From assembly GCA_002841945.1 (NCBI GenBank), contig PHBI01000033.1, forward strand, positions 1-42,781: DNA of 42,781 nt, written 5' to 3'. The notes beneath the pieces are model-generated. The model did no database searches. It saw nothing but the letters and a program-made list of their open reading frames with translations, and was not told the DNA's origin. Source of the DNA: Deltaproteobacteria bacterium HGW-Deltaproteobacteria-14 (GTDB lineage Bacteria > Myxococcota_A > UBA9042 > PHBI01). Of the stretch, positions 19,657-27,929 are shown one piece after another. Within the stretch, counting starts at the first letter, position 1. Each line of letters begins with the position of its first letter. Both the position numbers and the translations under genes were made by a program.

Positions 19657-20766
19657 ATGGCGCGCGGTCGCGATCCGAGCCCGCTCGAGCGCCACGCCCA
19701 GGCGCTCGCGCTCTGCACCTACTGCCCGAGCCTGTGCCGTCACGCCTGCCCGGTCGCGACCGCGGAGTCGACCGACACGACCTCGCCGTGGGGGCTCGTG
19801 AGCCTCGTCGAGCACGTCCGGCGCGGGCTGGTCGACCTCGACGACGAGATCGCCGAGCAGCTGTACCACTGCGCCGGGTGCCGCGCTTGCAGCGACGCGT
19901 GCGTCCACGACAACGACGTCGAGGGGGTCCTCGTCGCCGCCCGCGCGTGGGCCGTGAGCCGCGGCGTCACGCCGTTCCCCCGCGAGCTCTTCGAGCGCGC
20001 GCCGCTCGTCCTCGACAAGATCCGCCGGGTCGATCGCTTCGAGCGGCGCCCCGCGATAGCGCTGCTCCCGGGGCGCGTTGCCCTCGAGACGACCCCGCGG
20101 GTCATCGACACCCTGCTCGCGCTGTGCGAGCGCCTCGACGTCGACGCCATCAGCTGCGGCGAGGCCGCCGCCCTCGATGTCGGCTACGAGCTCTGGTACG
20201 CGGGCTACCACACCGAGTTCGTCGTCCAGGCGCGCAAGGTCCACGCCGCGCTGAGCGGCGCCCGTGAGCTCGTCGTCATGAGCCCCGAGGCGCTCTACAC
20301 CCTCCAGCACGTCTATCCGCGCTACGGCCTCGCCTTCGAAGGCGCGCTCCTGCACACGAGCGACCTGCTCATGCAGCTCCTCGGGAGCGCGGTGGTGCAG
20401 CGCGTCAACGCGCGCGTCGCCTACCACGACAGCTGCCACCTCGCGCGCCACCTCGACCGCGTCGAGGTCCCGCGTCAGGTCTTGCGCCGCGTCCTCACCC
20501 AGCCCCTCGTCGAGCTCGCCGCGCACGGCCGCGAGACCTGGTGCTGCGGCGCCACGGGGTGCCTCCCGAGCACCGCCCCGGAGACCGCGCGACAGCAGGC
20601 GCTCGCGGTCGTCGCGCTGTGCCACGAGGCCAAGGTCGATCGCGTCGTCAGCTTCTCCCCCGAGTGCATCGCGGCCCTGCGCGCCGTCGCCCCCCCCGGC
20701 CTGCGCGTCGACCACGCCGTGACCCTGGTCGGCGAGGCCATCATCGGAGACACAGCCGCCGGATGA
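19657..20766 (+). CDS. GlcF-like Fe-S protein with CCG domain
   Basis: 369 residues, ATG 2 bases after the previous stop. Two [4Fe-4S] ferredoxin-type Cys clusters occur near the N-terminus: CTYCPSLCRHACP and CAGCRACSDACV. In the second half one clear cysteine-rich (CCG) site, HDSCHLARH followed by WCCGATGC, resembles heterodisulfide reductase HdrD/GlcF; the first CCG repeat seems degenerate (SCGEAAALDVG). Probably passes electrons from the two flavoproteins to the quinone pool or another acceptor. The stop overlaps the lipid-kinase start by four bases (ATGA). Acceptor and substrate unknown. Confidence 0.85.
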   Translation: MARGRDPSPLERHAQALALCTYCPSLCRHACPVATAESTDTTSPWGLVSLVEHVRRGLVDLDDEIAEQLYHCAGCRACSDACVHDNDVEGVLVAARAWAVSRGVTPFPRELFERAPLVLDKIRRVDRFERRPAIALLPGRVALETTPRVIDTLLALCERLDVDAISCGEAAALDVGYELWYAGYHTEFVVQARKVHAALSGARELVVMSPEALYTLQHVYPRYGLAFEGALLHTSDLLMQLLGSAVVQRVNARVAYHDSCHLARHLDRVEVPRQVLRRVLTQPLVELAAHGRETWCCGATGCLPSTAPETARQQALAVVALCHEAKVDRVVSFSPECIAALRAVAPPGLRVDHAVTLVGEAIIGDTAAG

Positions 20767-21686
20767 GCCGCCCCGACACCATCGCCATCGTCAACGAGCG
20801 CGCCGGCGCCGGCGCCATGGCCGACGTCTTTCGCCGCCTCGAGCACGACCTCGAGGCGATCGTCGGCCCCTTCGACGTCGCCTTCACCGACTACGCCGGC
20901 CACGCCATCGCGCTGGCCCGGGAGGCGCTGCTCGACGGCTACACCCGGATCCTCGTCGGGGGGGGCGACGGCACCGTCAACGAGGTCGTCAACGGCTGGT
21001 TCGACGCCGACGGCCAGCCGCTGGCCGAGGGGGCGCGCCTGGCCCTCATCACCGGCGGCACCGGCGGGGACTTCCGCAAGACCGTCGGCGCCCGGACCCG
21101 CGAGGACGCGCTCCGCCTGCTCGAGCAAGACCGCGTCGTGCCGACCGACGTCGGCCGCGTCACCTACCACAGCCACGACGGCGAGGAGGAGACGCGCTAC
21201 TTCATGAACATCGCGAGCTTCGGGCTCTCCGGCGAGACCGATCGCCACATCCCGTCGTTCAAGCGCTTCGGTGGCAAGCTCGCTTACGCCGGCGCCACGC
21301 TGCGCGCGCTGTGGGGCTGGAAGAACCCGGTCGTGCGCCTGACCCTCGACGGCGCGCCGGGGCCGACCGGGCCGATGTGCACCGTGGCCGTCGCCAACGG
21401 CCGCTACTTCGGCGGGGGGATGATGGTCTGCCCCACCGCCGAGCTCGACGACGGCCGGTTCACGGTCGGGATCCTCGGTGATCTCAGCCGCTTCGAGGTC
21501 GTCCGTCAGACCCGCACCATCTACGACGGGAGCCACGTGAAGAGCCCCAAAGTCACCATGCACCCCGCTCGGACGGTGGTCGCGGAGTCTGACACCCCGG
21601 TGTATCTGGACGTGGACGGCGAGGCGCTCGGGCTCCTCCCGGCGCGCTTCGATCTGCTCCCCGCCGCCCTGCCGTTGGTCCGATGA
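20763..21686 (+). CDS. Diacylglycerol kinase family lipid kinase (DagK/YegS-like)
   Basis: 307 residues from ATG 20763. The DAGK catalytic signature GGGDGT is at 66-71 (Asp69) within TRILVGGGDGTVNEVVNG; ITGGTGGDFRKTV forms the second nucleotide-binding element, and the C-terminal beta-domain includes GRYFGGGMMVCPTAELDDG. It phosphorylates diacylglycerol or a related lipid on the cytoplasmic membrane face. Coupled by ATGA overlaps to the Fe-S gene before and lnt after. An AGPS-like flavoprotein and a DAG kinase are also neighbours in Mycobacterium (Rv2251-Rv2252, from memory), suggesting a shared lipid pathway. Confidence 0.92.
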   Translation: MSRPDTIAIVNERAGAGAMADVFRRLEHDLEAIVGPFDVAFTDYAGHAIALAREALLDGYTRILVGGGDGTVNEVVNGWFDADGQPLAEGARLALITGGTGGDFRKTVGARTREDALRLLEQDRVVPTDVGRVTYHSHDGEEETRYFMNIASFGLSGETDRHIPSFKRFGGKLAYAGATLRALWGWKNPVVRLTLDGAPGPTGPMCTVAVANGRYFGGGMMVCPTAELDDGRFTVGILGDLSRFEVVRQTRTIYDGSHVKSPKVTMHPARTVVAESDTPVYLDVDGEALGLLPARFDLLPAALPLVR

Positions 21687-24403
21687 GCAAGCGCGAGCGG
21701 TCCTCCGGCGCTGCCGTCAGCGCCCCGCGTTCCCGTCCCCAGGGCGGCAAGCGCAGCGGTCGCCCCGCCGCCGCGGCGCCGCTGTCGCGCGGCTCCCTGT
21801 GGCGCCAGCTCGGCCTCTGCGTCATCGCTGGCGTCCTCATCTTCATGTCCTTCCCGTTCACCACCGTGCCGGACTCGAACTGGTGGCCGCTGGGCTGGAT
21901 CGGCCTCGTCCCGTTCCTGTGGGCGCTCCGCGACGAGATCCGGCCGAGGCGCGCCTTCTGGCTCGGCGCCCTCACCGGCCTCGTCACGAACTTCGGCGGC
22001 TTCTGGTGGATCTCGGAGGTCGTGCGCGACTTCGGCCACCTCCCGGGCTTCGTCGCGTGGCCGGTCTCGGCGCTCAACGCCGGCTACCAGGGCCTGATGT
22101 TCGCGCTCTTCGCGTGGTTCTACGTGCGCTTCCGCCCCAAGCGCCGCGGGGCCAACATCTTCGCCATCGCGGCGCTCTTCACCTTCATCGAGTTCGTCTA
22201 CCCGCTCATCTTCCCGTGGTACCTCGGCAACGGCCAGTACCGCTTCATCCCCATCATCCAGATCGCGGACGTCACCGGCGTGATGGGGCTGACCTTCACC
22301 ATGGTGCTCTTCAACGCGGCGTTGCTGCGCGTCGCCGAGTGGCGCATCGCCCGCGTCCGGCTGCCGCTCCGGCAGGTGCTGGGCGCGGCCGCGGTCACCC
22401 TCGGCGTGCTCGCCTACGGCCTCATCCGGGTCGGTCAGGTCGACGCCACGAGCGAGGCCGCCGAGAAGCTCAACCTCGGCCTGGTCGAGGCCGACATCGG
22501 CATCTGGGAGAAGGAGGCCAAGGGGATGGGGCGCGCCGAGCAGGCGATGACCCTCCACAAGAACCTGCTGCTGCACCAGGAGATGTCGCGAGACCTCGCC
22601 CGGCGCGGGGCGGACCTCATCGTCTGGCCCGAGTCCAGCTACTTCCCCCTCGACGATCCGTTCGTCAAGCGCCAGGACCGCTTCGCCCTCGGCCTCGGCG
22701 AGGACGGCGCGCTGCTCGCGTGGCGTCACCAGCCGGACGCTGGCTTTCGCTGGAGCATCGACACCCCACACCTCCTCGCCGACGCCGGCTCGCCACCCGG
22801 CGCGCGCTTGCGGGCGCTGGCCGCCGAGCGCGAGGACGCCTGGGTCGCCGTCGGCGACGCCGGCCGCGCCGCGATCGGGGACGCGCGCACGGTGCGCCCG
22901 CTCGCGAGCGGGACGACGGCGGCCCTGCGCTCCGTCGCCGTCGTCAGCATGCCGGGCTTTCGGGCCCACGCCGACGGCGGCGAGGTCTCGATCTGGGCCG
23001 TGGGTGACGCTGGGACCGTGGTGACCGGCCACGGCGATGGCCTGGCGCCGGCGGCGAGCCCGGTGACGACGCGCCTCAACGGGGTCGCGATGAGCACCGG
23101 GCGCGAGGGGGTCGCGGTCGGCGACGGCGGCGTCGTGGTCGCCATCGCGGGCGGTGACCTGGCGCGCGTCGACGTCGGGACGACGCGGGATCTCTTCGCC
23201 GTCTGGGCCCAGCGCGGCGGCGCGACCGCCGTCGCGGTGGGGCAGGGCGGCGTGACCGTGGTCCGCGCCGGGGGCAGGGGCTGGGTCGTCGAGCAGGCGC
23301 CCTTCGACCGGACCCTGCGCCACGTCGTTGGGACCGAGGACGGGCGCGTCATCTACGCCGCCGGCGCCGGCGGCGCGATGCTCCGTCGCGCTGGCGGGCG
23401 CTGGGCCGCCGAGACCTTCCCGAGCTCCGAGGACGTCGTCGCGCTCGGCCTCGACGCCCGCGAGACCCCGCTCGCCGCCGACGCGTCGGGGGGCCTCTTT
23501 CGCCGCGATCCGCAGGGGGGCTGGCAGCGGCTCGACGCCCCGGGGCTCGGCGTCGTCGAGGCCATCGCGCCGCTGCCCTACGTCGAGGTCCTCCCGCTGC
23601 CCCGCGACGTGCGCTACGTCTGGCAGGGCCGCGCGCCCCTGCCCGATCTGGCGGCCTTCGTCGCCGACCCGGCGATCGAGTTTGGCGGCGTGAGCACGGC
23701 GGATCTCAGCGCGGTCCAGCGCGGCTTCACCACGCCGGTGCTCTTCGGCGGCATCACCTGGGAGCCCGCGGTCGACGGCTCGACCCACCGCGTGCGCTAC
23801 AACACCGCGATCATGCTCGACGACGTCGGCCGCGTCGTCGGCACCTACGACAAGGTCTACCTGCTGGCCTTCGGCGAGTACATCCCGTTCGGCGACATCT
23901 TCCCCAGCCTCTACGACATGCTGCCCGAGTCCGGTCGCTTCGCGCCGGGCCGCGAGGTGCGCGCCTTTCAGTGGGGCAACCGGCGCGTGGGCGTGATGAT
24001 CTGCTACGAGGACATCCTCGCGAAGTTCACCGGGAAGCTCGCCGACAAAGACCCCAACATCATCATCAACGTGACCAACGACGCCTGGTTCGGGCACACC
24101 AGCGAGCCCTATCTGCACCTCGCGCTCTCGGTGTTTCGCGCCGTCGAGAACCGCCTCGTGCTCGCGCGCGCCACGAACACCGGCGTCAGCGCGGTCATCG
24201 ATCCCGTCGGGCGGATCGTCGCCCAGACCCGCCTGACGGACGCCGAGACGACCCTCGAGACCGTGCCGCTGATGAGCGGTGAGACGATCTACGGCAAGGT
24301 CGGGGACCTCTTCAGCTGGCTCCTGGCGCTCGCGCTGGTGGCCTACGGCGTCCTGGTCCGGCGCCGCGAACGCGCGACCCAGCACCGCGGAGAGAGCGCA
24401 TGA
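21683..24403 (+). CDS. lnt: Apolipoprotein N-acyltransferase with inserted beta-propeller-like domain
   Basis: Transfers an acyl chain to the N-terminal Cys of lipoproteins in the inner membrane. 906 residues versus about 510 in E. coli. A basic, disordered N-terminus (1-36) and the multi-spanning membrane domain (about 40-260) lead to a nitrilase-type domain with catalytic Glu317 (IVWPESSYF), Lys724 (YDKVYLLAFGEYIPFGD) and Cys774 (VMICYED); a last TM helix is near the C-terminus. E. coli has Glu267-Lys335-Cys387, so Lys-Cys spacing is conserved (50 vs 52) but Glu-Lys is 407 instead of 68. The extra about 340 residues contain about seven repeats of about 40 residues (332-633) with motifs such as IWAVGDAGTVV, GVAVGDGGVVV and AVAVGQGGVTV, like YCF48-type propeller blades. 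All catalytic residues remain, so it is probably active. Confidence 0.92.
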   Translation: MSKRERSSGAAVSAPRSRPQGGKRSGRPAAAAPLSRGSLWRQLGLCVIAGVLIFMSFPFTTVPDSNWWPLGWIGLVPFLWALRDEIRPRRAFWLGALTGLVTNFGGFWWISEVVRDFGHLPGFVAWPVSALNAGYQGLMFALFAWFYVRFRPKRRGANIFAIAALFTFIEFVYPLIFPWYLGNGQYRFIPIIQIADVTGVMGLTFTMVLFNAALLRVAEWRIARVRLPLRQVLGAAAVTLGVLAYGLIRVGQVDATSEAAEKLNLGLVEADIGIWEKEAKGMGRAEQAMTLHKNLLLHQEMSRDLARRGADLIVWPESSYFPLDDPFVKRQDRFALGLGEDGALLAWRHQPDAGFRWSIDTPHLLADAGSPPGARLRALAAEREDAWVAVGDAGRAAIGDARTVRPLASGTTAALRSVAVVSMPGFRAHADGGEVSIWAVGDAGTVVTGHGDGLAPAASPVTTRLNGVAMSTGREGVAVGDGGVVVAIAGGDLARVDVGTTRDLFAVWAQRGGATAVAVGQGGVTVVRAGGRGWVVEQAPFDRTLRHVVGTEDGRVIYAAGAGGAMLRRAGGRWAAETFPSSEDVVALGLDARETPLAADASGGLFRRDPQGGWQRLDAPGLGVVEAIAPLPYVEVLPLPRDVRYVWQGRAPLPDLAAFVADPAIEFGGVSTADLSAVQRGFTTPVLFGGITWEPAVDGSTHRVRYNTAIMLDDVGRVVGTYDKVYLLAFGEYIPFGDIFPSLYDMLPESGRFAPGREVRAFQWGNRRVGVMICYEDILAKFTGKLADKDPNIIINVTNDAWFGHTSEPYLHLALSVFRAVENRLVLARATNTGVSAVIDPVGRIVAQTRLTDAETTLETVPLMSGETIYGKVGDLFSWLLALALVAYGVLVRRRERATQHRGESA
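22676..23580 (+). repeat. Protein-level repeat: about seven propeller blades inside lnt
   Basis: About 302 codons encode repeats of roughly 40 residues, each with a [V/A]A[V/A]G[D/Q]xG-like core followed by a glycine/tryptophan-containing turn: LGLGEDGALL, VAVGDAGRAA, IWAVGDAGTVV, VAVGDGGVVV, VAVGQGGVTV, IYAAGAGGAML and LAADASGGLF. The DNA itself is not a tidy repeat, so the blades are diverged. The insertion lies between the catalytic Glu and Lys of the nitrilase domain. Confidence 0.8.
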
Positions 24404-25035
24404 AAGCGATCGTGGACGAGGAGATCGAGGGGTACGCCGCCGATCACAGCGAGGTCCTCTCCAGCGTCTACTGGCGCCTGCAGGAGGAGACCTTCACCAG
24501 CATGTCGTCTCCCTCGATGCAGGTCGGCCGGGTCGAGGGCCGCCTGCTCAAGCTGCTCGTTCAGATCGCAGGCGCGAAACGTGCGGTTGAAGTTGGCACT
24601 TTTACTGGATATTCGGCGTTGTGCATCGCGGAAGGGCTGCCCGCGGACGGCACCCTGATGTGCTTCGACAAGGACCCGGTCGCGACCGCGGTGGCGCGTC
24701 GCTACTGGGCGGAGGCGCCGTGGGGGAACAAGATCGAGCTGCACCTGGGCGACGCGCGGGCGCTGGTCCAGCAGATCGAGGGTCGGATCGACTTCGCGTT
24801 CATCGACGCCGACAAGTCGGGCTATCGCCTCTACTGGGACGTCCTGGTGGACAAGCTGCGCCCGGGGGGCCTGATCGTGGTCGACAACGTCCTGTGGAGC
24901 GGGCGCGTCCTCGCCCCCGAGCAGGAGGACGACCACGCGATCGTGGCGTTCAACCGCCACGCGGCGGCCGACCGCCGGGTCGAGAAGGTCATGCTGACGG
25001 TGCGCGACGGGATCCTCATCGCGCGCAAGCGCTGA
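24400..25035 (+). CDS. SAM-dependent O-methyltransferase (caffeoyl-CoA OMT / class I type)
   Basis: 211 residues, ATG overlapping the lnt stop (ATGA). Fits the Methyltransf_3 family: N-terminal helix region with SSPSMQVGRVEGRLL, SAM motif I VEVGTFTGYSAL (63-74), acidic MCFDKDP, the metal-binding FAFIDADKSGY and VDNVLWSGRV. These enzymes use a divalent metal and methylate catechol-type hydroxyls; the bacterial substrate is unknown. Last gene of the operon that starts at 16788; its role with the lipid genes is unclear. The DNA encoding motif I (about 24570-24625) is noticeably AT-richer, with codons such as GAA, GTT, ACT and TTT unlike its surroundings. Confidence 0.92.
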   Translation: MKAIVDEEIEGYAADHSEVLSSVYWRLQEETFTSMSSPSMQVGRVEGRLLKLLVQIAGAKRAVEVGTFTGYSALCIAEGLPADGTLMCFDKDPVATAVARRYWAEAPWGNKIELHLGDARALVQQIEGRIDFAFIDADKSGYRLYWDVLVDKLRPGGLIVVDNVLWSGRVLAPEQEDDHAIVAFNRHAAADRRVEKVMLTVRDGILIARKR

Positions 25036-25067
25036 GCGTCCGCGGCCGCGGTGAAAAAGAAGCGCGG

Positions 25068-25095
25068 TTGAAATCCCCGCGGGGACTGTTAGCCT
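25068..25095 (+). promoter_or_regulatory. Promoter with palindromic spacer upstream of the barrel gene
   Basis: TTGAAA at 25068-25073, 16-base spacer, TAGCCT at 25090-25095. The spacer holds the perfect 12-base palindrome TCCCCGCGGGGA (25074-25085), a placement that would let a repressor or MerR-like activator control the promoter. Another palindrome, CCGCGGCCGCGG, lies at 25040-25051. Confidence 0.45.
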
Positions 25096-25150
25096 CGGTC
25101 GGCGCCGGACGGTTCGCCCGGCCCCTCCCAGCCCCATCCTCGGAGTCGCC

Positions 25151-26839
25151 GTGAAGCGTAGGATTGCTCGTGGGCTGTTGAGCGTGGCCCTCCCGATGTC
25201 CCTCGTCGCCGCCATCGCGCCGGTCGGGCGCGCGCAGCCGTGGGAGCCGCGGCCGTTTCGGGTCCTCCCCGAGGAGGCGGGCAAGGACCCGCTGTTCTTC
25301 GAGTTCCGCCCCGAGTACCGCGTCCGCGTCATCGGCATCGACCCGCTCGAGCTCAACGGGACCGTCGCCCAGGGGGTCCGCTGGGCCGAGCAGCGCCTGC
25401 GCCTCGAGGGCTCGGTCGGGCTGCGCGGGGTCGGCGCCATCCACATCCAGGCCGACGTCCTCGACGGCGTCCTGTTCGGCGACAACGGCGAGTTCGGGCG
25501 TGACCCCGAGCCGACCTCGGGCCTCGGCATCGCGTCGCGCCAGGCCAACCTCGCCGGCTGGACCGTCGGCCTCCTCCCGGGCGGCGATCCCGTCCAGGTC
25601 GACTCCTACGGTCCCGTCCTGCGCTCCATCGCACCGATGCAGATCAACTACCTCTACGGCGAGGTCCTCCTCCCGGTCGGCGTCCTGCGCATCGGCCGCC
25701 AGCCGATCAACGAGGGCGGCACCATCTCGCTCAACGACGGCCTGAGCGGGCGCAACCGCTGGGGCGCGAGCTACTATCACGAGTCCGTCGACCGCGTGCT
25801 CTTCGGCACCAAGATCTCGGAGCTCTTCAACCTCATCAGCGAGGGCGCCGACTACCGGGTCGACAAGTCCGTCGACAACGGCGTGTTCCTCGGCCTCGTC
25901 TGGGACTTCCTCGTCGACGACTCCATCACCTCCTCGGCCGACGACCTGAACAGCCTCTCGGCCCAGCTCGACTTCCGCTGGAAGCGCCCCGAGATCCTCG
26001 GCCCGGAGTGGGGCCCGATGCGCTTCACCGCGACGCTCACCTACCGCTGGGACGAGCGCTTCAACACCAGCATCTTCGCCCTGCCGGTGCGGGGTAACTT
26101 CTCGGTCGGAGACCTCCACGTCAGCGGCGAGCTCACCTACATCGCCGGCACCACCCGCGAGCTCGCGGCCGGCTTCGCGGCGCTGACCAACTCCGCCGTC
26201 ACCGACCAGGACGTGCGCATGCTCGCGAGCCGCGTCGAGCTCGACTACGAGCTCGGCCCGCTGACGTTGTCGCTCGAGTGGGCTTACGCGGCCGGCGACG
26301 CCGACCCGCGCTCCACGACGACCCTGACGACGACCTCCTGGCCCCGCGACACCAACCTCGGGCTCCTGATGTTCGAGCACACGCTCGCCTTTCAGTCCGC
26401 CCGCTCCGCTGCGGTCGGCATCGAGAACCTGCGGCAGCTCGACGCCGACAGCTTCCCGCTGACCGAGGTCGCGACCGACGGCCGCGTGACCAACATCAAC
26501 GCGCTCTTCCCGCAGGTCTTCTACGACCCCTTCCCGGAGCTGCGCCTCAAGCTCGGCGTCCTCTTCGCCTGGTCCGCCGCCGACGTCGTCGACCCGGTCC
26601 AGTCGCTCTTGCGCGTCGACGGCACCGAGATCACCGACGACGCCGTGAATTACAACGGCGGAAAGCCGGGAAACTACTGGGGAACCGAGGTGGATCTGGG
26701 GGTCGAGTGGCGCTACCGTGACTTCTTCGAGGTGGCCCTCGAGTTCGGCTACCTCGTCCCGGGCGACGCCTTCCAAGACGAGAACGGCGACGCCGTGGAC
26801 TCCTGGATGCTCGAGTCCCGCTTTACCTTCCGGCTGTAG
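25151..26839 (+). CDS. Putative outer-membrane beta-barrel protein
   Basis: 562 residues from GTG 25151 with GGAG 6 bases upstream. Signal peptide: MKRRIARG, then a hydrophobic core to about residue 25 and cleavage near GRAQ. The mature part is dominated by alternating hydrophobic/polar strands with frequent aromatic belts (for example FTATLTYRWDERF and VDLGVEWRYRDFFEVALEFGY), and it ends SRFTFRL, close to a barrel-terminal beta-signal, although the last residue is Leu rather than Phe. I cannot assign a porin family; alginate-export-like and general porin barrels are candidates. A lipoprotein gene follows 9 bases later, so the two probably work together. Confidence 0.75.
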   Translation: MKRRIARGLLSVALPMSLVAAIAPVGRAQPWEPRPFRVLPEEAGKDPLFFEFRPEYRVRVIGIDPLELNGTVAQGVRWAEQRLRLEGSVGLRGVGAIHIQADVLDGVLFGDNGEFGRDPEPTSGLGIASRQANLAGWTVGLLPGGDPVQVDSYGPVLRSIAPMQINYLYGEVLLPVGVLRIGRQPINEGGTISLNDGLSGRNRWGASYYHESVDRVLFGTKISELFNLISEGADYRVDKSVDNGVFLGLVWDFLVDDSITSSADDLNSLSAQLDFRWKRPEILGPEWGPMRFTATLTYRWDERFNTSIFALPVRGNFSVGDLHVSGELTYIAGTTRELAAGFAALTNSAVTDQDVRMLASRVELDYELGPLTLSLEWAYAAGDADPRSTTTLTTTSWPRDTNLGLLMFEHTLAFQSARSAAVGIENLRQLDADSFPLTEVATDGRVTNINALFPQVFYDPFPELRLKLGVLFAWSAADVVDPVQSLLRVDGTEITDDAVNYNGGKPGNYWGTEVDLGVEWRYRDFFEVALEFGYLVPGDAFQDENGDAVDSWMLESRFTFRL

Positions 26840-26848
26840 GAGCGCCCG

Positions 26849-27925
26849 ATGACGCACCGCCGCACCGCCATCGCCCTCTTGCTGGCCGCCACGACCGGCG
26901 CGTCCGCCTGCGCCGGCTACGACCCGCCGCCGACCACCACCCTCGTCCAGCCGCTGGGCGGCCTGTGGACGCAGAACACCCCGATCGGGCTCCGCTTCTC
27001 CGAGCCCATCGCGCCCGAGTCCCTCGTCGTCACGGTCTGGCCCCACGAGATCGACGCCGAGGGGAACCTGCGCCCCGGTGTCCACCCGCTCATCGCCAGC
27101 TGCACCCTCGCGACCTCGCCCTGCGGCAGCTTCGAGATGAACCTCGACGACGCCCGGACTCTGCTCACGATCACCGTCAACGACACCTTCACCGAGCAAG
27201 AGGGCGTCCCCCTCATCCTCGACGTCCACAGCGGGCTCCGCGACGCCGCCGGCCGCACCCGCAAGGTCCACGACTGGTTCGACTTCCAGATCAGCCCGCT
27301 GTGCGGCAACCAGCCGGTCGACATCGCGCTCCAGAGCGGCGTCCTGTCCCTCACGGCCAACCTCCAGGTGCTTCCCATCTGGCTCCACCTCTACATGGAC
27401 ATGGCCATCGATCCGGACACCGGCCTCGTCACCGTCGTCGGCAGCTACGCCCGGGTTCGCGAGGGGCTCCCGACCAACTACAACCACCCCGACGGCTTCG
27501 AGCTCCCCCTCGACGTCGTGGGTTGGGCCGTGACCTTCGACGGCTGCCTCATCGCGCAGAAGGACGGGTCGTTCTTCTTCCAGAGCGACCCCTTCGACGT
27601 GAACATCACCGTGCTCAGCACCATCCCGGTCACGCTCATCGACTTCCAGGTCCAGGGGACGATCGTCCCCGGCAGCCAGGTCGACGGCCGTGACTTCGCC
27701 TCGGGCACGCTGTCGACTACCGGGGGCTCCTTCGGAGACCCTCCGAACAAGGTCGACCCCATCACCTCCGCGTGGGACGGGTTCAGCTTCACCGCCGCCG
27801 AGCTGCCCGAGGGGCTGCCCCGGAACTGCGCCGCCGATCCCTGCGCCGCGATGGACCTCGAGGGGGGCGACTGCCAGCTCCCGTCACCCTGGCGCCCGGG
27901 CGCCGGCTGCGCGGCCGCCGAGTGA
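26849..27925 (+). CDS. Hypothetical lipoprotein with Ig-like N-terminal domain
   Basis: 358 residues from ATG 26849. Signal peptide with lipobox ASAC, Cys21 as lipidation site. Residues about 30-150 resemble a bacterial Ig-like (SbsA/Big_5) domain: TPIGLRFSEPIAPESLVVTV and ending in a GLRDAAGRTR-type turn. The remainder is beta-rich and contains several Cys pairs (CTLATSPC, CAADPCAAMD) that may form disulfides. 9 bases after the barrel gene, so very likely co-expressed and located in the outer membrane. No function is proposed. Confidence 0.75.
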   Translation: MTHRRTAIALLLAATTGASACAGYDPPPTTTLVQPLGGLWTQNTPIGLRFSEPIAPESLVVTVWPHEIDAEGNLRPGVHPLIASCTLATSPCGSFEMNLDDARTLLTITVNDTFTEQEGVPLILDVHSGLRDAAGRTRKVHDWFDFQISPLCGNQPVDIALQSGVLSLTANLQVLPIWLHLYMDMAIDPDTGLVTVVGSYARVREGLPTNYNHPDGFELPLDVVGWAVTFDGCLIAQKDGSFFFQSDPFDVNITVLSTIPVTLIDFQVQGTIVPGSQVDGRDFASGTLSTTGGSFGDPPNKVDPITSAWDGFSFTAAELPEGLPRNCAADPCAAMDLEGGDCQLPSPWRPGAGCAAAE

Positions 27926-27929
27926 GCGC

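Noticed and set aside
22676..23580. Assembly chimera or frameshift joining lnt and a propeller gene
   Set aside because: The frame is uninterrupted, the catalytic residues lie on both sides in the right order, and codon use is the same as in the flanks. Not excluded without read data, so it is stated as a refutation test.
21521..24385. Minus-strand ORF of 954 codons across lnt
   Set aside because: Antisense shadow of lnt without motifs or a ribosome site.
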